From positions 1 through 22,405 of the forward strand of contig CAZJGG010000050.1 in NCBI GenBank assembly GCA_964545475.1: a DNA stretch of 22,405 nt. The letters are read 5' to 3'. Below the pieces are notes generated by a model. That model saw only the letters and a program-made list of their open reading frames with translations. It made no database searches and had not been told where the DNA came from. Position 1 is the first letter of the stretch, and the number at the start of each line of letters is the position of its first letter. Both the position numbers and the translations under genes were made by a program. Source of the stretch: CAZJGG01 sp964545475. GTDB taxonomy: Bacteria > Bacillota > Clostridia > Lachnospirales > JAISER01. Shown here in pieces: positions 19,018 through 22,405 of this stretch.

Positions 19018-21129
19018 ATGGGGAATGCTAATATTCCGCAAATTTATGACCAAAGCCGTAAAAGACTATGTTTATTAGACAAAGCTATAAATGTTGGATA
19101 CAGCCAAGCTTATAACGGTTTATGGACTGCACATTTTACCTTGCCAGCAGATGACCCGAAAAATAAATATTGTACGCCTTATAACTACGTAGAAATATAT
19201 GACGGAAAAAAACGCATCGAACTATTCAGAATCGTACCCAGCAGATTAACAAGAGCGGCGAACGGGTACACAACTTACGATTGTGAGCACGTTATAGCAA
19301 CTCTTATTGACAATATTCTTTTTAAGTTTCACGAAATCGGGAACATTGGAGTTTATACACCACAAGTTATACGCTATGTGCTAGATAGGCAAGTAGAAAA
19401 AAACTGGAAATTAGGAAAATGTGATTTTAGTAAACAGTTTTTATACAAATGGGAAAACGAGAATCTTTGTAGCGCGTTATTTTCAATCCCAAAACCATTT
19501 ATTGAAGACTACCACTGGACTTACGACACAACGAGTTATCCTTGGACTGTAAACCTATTAGCGGCGCAAAAATCTGTAGGATGTGAGATACGTTACAGAA
19601 AAAATATGCTGTCTATCGAAAAAGATGTTGACCCGACAAACCTTGTTACACGTATATATCCTCTTGGTTATGGTGAGGGTGATAATCAGCTAACAATAGC
19701 AAGCATTAACAACAAAGTACCTTATATTACAGCGGATACAGTAAGCACATATGGGCTAAAAGAAGTAATTTGGGTAGACCGCCGCTTTCAAGATGCGGAG
19801 AGCTTAAAAGCCACTGCCCAAAGTATGTTAAACGAGTTAAAAACTCCTTATATAAGCTACACCGTATCAACATTAGACCTTTTTAAAAAGACTGGTCAAA
19901 GTTTTGATGAATATAAAGAGGGTAAAGTGGTACGGGTAATTGATAAAGAGGATGGCATTGACTTTAATGCCAAAGTTGTTGAGATTACAAAAAACGATGT
20001 CACAAAAGCTGATATAAGTATTGTAATTGCTAACAAAAAGAAAAATGTTGCAGGGAGCATCGCAGACTTACAAGAGCGTGCAAGGATAAATGATACATAT
20101 TCGCAAGGAACAGCCACGTTACTAACAATCCCATATAATGATAATGCAGACGTGGGATTCCCAGCAACGTTTGAATTCTTCTTGCCATCTAGTATGGTAA
20201 ATATTAACAAGGCTTTATTGCGGATACAGTTACAACCATTTAGAGGTTACTCAAAAGCCATAAAAGGCGGTGGGTCAATTACAACATCAACCAAAAGCGG
20301 CGGTAGCAGTAACCAAACATCTTCAAACGGCGGCGGCAGTAACCAAACGTCTTCAAGCGGCGGCGGCAGTAACCAAACATCTTCAAGCGGTGGGGGCAGT
20401 AACCAAACATCTTCAAACGGCGGCGGCAGTAACCAAACATCTTCAAGCGGTGGGGGGTCGAGCACATCAACGTCAAATGGCGGTGCAACAATCACTTCAA
20501 CAGCATCCGGCGGCGCAAGTACGGCAACTGCAAGCGGAGACCCAGATGCCCAGTGGGGTGACAGGACAACATCCGGCGCATCTGCCGGAACGGCACATAC
20601 TCACACCGTGCAAGTTGTTACATTACATAGTCACAACGTAGTAATTCCAGCACACACACACGGAATTACGCTTAACGCCCATACGCATGATGTTAGTATA
20701 CAATCACATACACATAGTGTAAGTATACCAGCACATACGCATAGTGTACAAATTCCGGCACATACACATAGCGTTAGCATTCCAGCACACACACATAGCG
20801 TTAGCATTCCGGGGCACACACATAGCGTTGATATACCCACACACACTCATGATATTGCTTTGCCGGAACACACACATGATATACAGTTTGGAATCTATCA
20901 AGGCACAACATCAAGTGCAATAAGCATAAAAGTTGACAACAAAGCTGTACCTACTTCTACAAACCTAAATAACATAGACGTTATCAAATACTTATCTACA
21001 GACAGCGGCGGCAGAATTACAAGAGACACTTGGCACAAAATTGAAATTATACCCGATAAGCTAACAAGGGTATCAGCATATTTATTTTTAGACATTTTCA
21101 CAAATTCACGGGGCGGGGGCGATTATTAA
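19018..21129 (+). CDS. Tail-tip protein (Tal/prophage endopeptidase tail) with long repeats
   Basis: 703 aa from ATG 19018 with GCGGGGTGA upstream. Residues about 1-350 match the phage minor structural/endopeptidase-tail N-terminus, the gp27-like hub (PQIYDQSRKRLCLLDKA, NGLWTAHFTLPADDP, YNYVEIYDGKKRIELFRI, YDCEHVIATLIDN, VTRIYPLGYG). A linker (about 351-370: AGSIADLQERARIND) leads to a beta segment (to about 420), a Gly/Ser/Asn/Gln/Thr repeat tract (427-485), eleven HxH motifs (527-620), and a C-terminal beta domain (FGIYQGTTSSAISIKVDN ... HKIEIIPDKLTRVSAYLFLDIF). The hub closes the tube; the HxH stalk probably forms a metal-binding trimer leading to a receptor-binding tip. No peptidoglycan hydrolase motif is evident despite the family name. 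Confidence 0.88.
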   Translation: MGNANIPQIYDQSRKRLCLLDKAINVGYSQAYNGLWTAHFTLPADDPKNKYCTPYNYVEIYDGKKRIELFRIVPSRLTRAANGYTTYDCEHVIATLIDNILFKFHEIGNIGVYTPQVIRYVLDRQVEKNWKLGKCDFSKQFLYKWENENLCSALFSIPKPFIEDYHWTYDTTSYPWTVNLLAAQKSVGCEIRYRKNMLSIEKDVDPTNLVTRIYPLGYGEGDNQLTIASINNKVPYITADTVSTYGLKEVIWVDRRFQDAESLKATAQSMLNELKTPYISYTVSTLDLFKKTGQSFDEYKEGKVVRVIDKEDGIDFNAKVVEITKNDVTKADISIVIANKKKNVAGSIADLQERARINDTYSQGTATLLTIPYNDNADVGFPATFEFFLPSSMVNINKALLRIQLQPFRGYSKAIKGGGSITTSTKSGGSSNQTSSNGGGSNQTSSSGGGSNQTSSSGGGSNQTSSNGGGSNQTSSSGGGSSTSTSNGGATITSTASGGASTATASGDPDAQWGDRTTSGASAGTAHTHTVQVVTLHSHNVVIPAHTHGITLNAHTHDVSIQSHTHSVSIPAHTHSVQIPAHTHSVSIPAHTHSVSIPGHTHSVDIPTHTHDIALPEHTHDIQFGIYQGTTSSAISIKVDNKAVPTSTNLNNIDVIKYLSTDSGGRITRDTWHKIEIIPDKLTRVSAYLFLDIFTNSRGGGDY
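20296..20445 (+). repeat. 30-bp minisatellite, five units, in the tail-tip gene
   Basis: Five 30-bp units (20296, 20326, 20356, 20386, 20416) encode S/N-GGGSNQTSS with only synonymous or S/N changes; a degenerate sixth follows to about 20475 (SGGGSSTSTS). Because 30 is divisible by three, copy-number change keeps the frame and would only lengthen or shorten the flexible linker between the hub and the HxH stalk. Confidence 0.95.
20596..20883 (+). repeat. HxH repeat tract, about 27-bp period
   Basis: Eleven HxH motifs (ten HTH, one HSH) at residues 527-620, spaced mostly nine residues apart with the unit HTHSVSIPA. Three middle units are nearly identical at nucleotide level, pointing to recent duplication. 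In T4 gp37 HxH repeats form a trimeric needle holding a column of iron ions; similar tracts in siphovirus tips are presumed to act alike. Confidence 0.93.
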
Positions 21130-22124
21130 TGACGATGATGGAAATGTATAAAGGCTTTGTAAACAGCATTGAGACAGTAATAACTAACGCATTGTCAGAG
21201 ACGGACAATACTATATATGTGCATGACGATACACGCATACCAGATGCACCTAATCTCCTTGTTATCGGTGGCAACCTAGCAAGCGCAGAAACGGTAAAGC
21301 TTATACGCAAAGAGGGTAATAAACTAACGGTTGAGCGTGGATTTCAAGGGTTTGCAAAAAGCTGGGCGGCAAATACGGTCATAGCACGTAATTACACAGA
21401 GCATGACCACGCCGCATTTATAAACAACATTTTAACATTATTGGCAAAGACAATAAGTATTGATGACCTGTTAATGTTGCAAGAAACTGATATAAATAAC
21501 CTATACAATAACAAACTTGACAAAAGCGATTTACTAGCCGCAACAACAACCACAGCCGGAATTGTAAAAATTGCAACTCAAACAATAGCCGAAGCTGGAA
21601 CGGATAATACCGCCGCTATGACCGCACTTGCAACTAAATTGTTTTTTAATATTGTAAAGTTTGATTGGTCAAAAATTACAACTGGAAAACCAACAACTTT
21701 AAATGGATATGGCATTGTGGATGCCTGGTCAAAAACAGCATTACCATTTCAATCACTTAATACAAACATACAAGTACATACAGCTTCTACAACGGCTAAC
21801 ATATCCATTGTAGAAGTCAACTCAAATGTGTGGTTGCAGATGGGTAGATTTGTGCATGGGGTAGTTCACTTAACGTTAAATACACTAAATGCCGCACACG
21901 TAAGTGGATTATCGTTTTCTGGTTTGCCAGTATTACCAGATAGTCAATGGGCAGAATACACAAATTTTGCTGCATATGGCAATATTCCGTGCATTACTGC
22001 AATACGTAGGTACGATGGCGATAGAATAAAAATCGGGAAACGAGATAATAGCGCATTTTATGTGGACGAAATAAAAAATTCAGCTCTTACAGTTACATTT
22101 GAAGTGTTTTATACAATACGATAG
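21129..22124 (+). CDS. Tail fibre/receptor-binding protein
   Basis: 331 aa, ATG 21129 overlapping the previous stop by one base. Residues 5-100 (MYKGFVNSIETVITNALSET, DAPNLLVIGG, ERGFQGFAKSWAANTVIARNYTEHDHAAFINNIL) form an N-terminal domain frequent in siphovirus fibres and baseplate proteins. A helical linker follows (about 101-138), then a TTTTAGIVKIATQTIAEAGTDN strand typical of fibre shafts and a fibre repeat FDWSKITTGKPTTLNGYGIVDA (178-199) of the gp37/Phage_fiber_2 type. The last 130 residues are a beta-rich tip, probably the host-binding domain. Downstream genes likely include the fibre chaperone or decoration and then lysis genes. Confidence 0.85.
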   Translation: MTMMEMYKGFVNSIETVITNALSETDNTIYVHDDTRIPDAPNLLVIGGNLASAETVKLIRKEGNKLTVERGFQGFAKSWAANTVIARNYTEHDHAAFINNILTLLAKTISIDDLLMLQETDINNLYNNKLDKSDLLAATTTTAGIVKIATQTIAEAGTDNTAAMTALATKLFFNIVKFDWSKITTGKPTTLNGYGIVDAWSKTALPFQSLNTNIQVHTASTTANISIVEVNSNVWLQMGRFVHGVVHLTLNTLNAAHVSGLSFSGLPVLPDSQWAEYTNFAAYGNIPCITAIRRYDGDRIKIGKRDNSAFYVDEIKNSALTVTFEVFYTIR

Positions 22125-22134
22125 GGGGAATATT

Positions 22135-22405
22135 TTGTTTGAAAATCTAAAATTTGATAAAAATGAAATGTCAGCAGTAATTGACGGTTACAATGTAACA
22201 AAAATTAACGATTTATATGGGCGTAAAGATTTGCAAGAAAATTATCCCGGAATTTGGCACGAAATAGCAGAAGCATGGGGAACTGAACCTACGATAACGC
22301 CAGATTTATTGCCGGAGAACCAATTGCCCCATAATGAAAAGGTTAAAAGTATAAAACAATCAAAAAAACAGGAAATCAACCAAATGTGCGAACAAACAAT
22401 ATACA
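22135..22405 (+). CDS. Fibre-associated protein, possibly DUF4376-type (partial, runs off window)
   Basis: The frame opens at TTG 22135, after AGGGGGAA (22123-22130), and is open to the window end (90 codons). The product begins MFENLKFDKNEMSAVIDGYNV, passes GIWHEIAEAWGTEPTITPDLLP and reaches KVKSIKQSKKQEINQMCEQTIY, a charged helix like the start of DUF4376 domains that close many phage fibre or tail assembly proteins. The call rests mainly on that helix and the position behind the fibre gene. The 3' end is missing. Confidence 0.65.
   Translation, partial: MFENLKFDKNEMSAVIDGYNVTKINDLYGRKDLQENYPGIWHEIAEAWGTEPTITPDLLPENQLPHNEKVKSIKQSKKQEINQMCEQTIY

Noticed and set aside
20247..20495. Antisense ORFs rich in DVWLLPPP or MFGYC repeats
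   Set aside because: They are mirror readings of the 30-bp minisatellite on the - strand; no ribosome binding site or family, and all accepted genes are on the + strand.
20296..20883. Regular repeats considered as a CRISPR array
   Set aside because: Units are contiguous and coding, with no unique spacers, and no cas genes are present.
20631..20901. Antisense Cys-rich repeat ORFs (TLCVCAGM type)
   Set aside because: They arise from reading the HxH repeat tract backwards.

Overview
The window reads as one strand of a tailed-phage (siphovirus, HK97-type head) genome or prophage from a low-GC member of the Bacillota, most likely a Clostridia-type host. The evidence is AT-rich codon use, strong AGGAGG/GGGGTG ribosome binding sites, many TTG/GTG starts, and families typical of such phages (DUF4373 plus Phg_2220_C replication protein, P27 small terminase, phi13-type tail tube protein, FNxxPFNxxxFN tail protein). 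Every gene I accept is on the + strand and most neighbours touch or overlap by a few bases. I see no rRNA, tRNA or CRISPR.

Layout. 1-2353 is the end of the early/replication module: a zinc-ribbon plus replication-terminator-like protein, an unrecognised protein and a DnaD-like replication protein. 2354-4387 is a small accessory cassette with its own candidate promoter: PAPS-reductase/ATP-PPase-like protein, DUF2786 protein, a frameshifted mini-gene and a MazG-like pyrophosphohydrolase. 4425-5589 is a switch region with an ArpU/sigma-like regulator and a 191-aa tyrosine recombinase that lacks the N-terminal arm, followed by a terminator-like hairpin and a core-site-like inverted repeat. 5714-6564 holds an orphan gene, an HNH nuclease and a G/C-rich cos-like block. 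6565-13592 is packaging, head and head-tail joining: TerS, TerL, small protein, portal, U35 protease, capsid, HeH/Rho_N-like mini-protein, connector, head closure, tail terminator candidate, gp10-like protein. 13602-22405 is the tail: tube protein, frameshifted G/GT chaperones, 900-aa tape measure, a distal tail protein that looks divided between two ORFs, fibre-like proteins, a tail-tip protein with two long repeat tracts, a fibre, and the start of a further gene that runs off the window. Lysis genes and a conventional lysogeny integrase are not present.

Most notable: (1) the capsid gene ends in a GGGAAAC heptamer directly before its stop codon, and the -1 frame stays open for 60 codons through the HeH-like mini-ORF, so an extended capsid protein is possible; (2) the two Dit halves are separated by a fibre-like gene and a repeat segment; (3) three perfect 12-15 bp inverted repeats lie inside or at the edge of head/joining genes, one of them shaped like an intrinsic terminator in the middle of a gene; (4) eleven HxH motifs at about 9-residue spacing follow a 30-bp in-frame minisatellite in the tail-tip protein; (5) an inverted repeat resembling a recombinase core site sits just behind the short recombinase; (6) the accessory sulfur/nucleotide-type cassette. 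Family assignments rest on recognising motifs by eye; no search was run.
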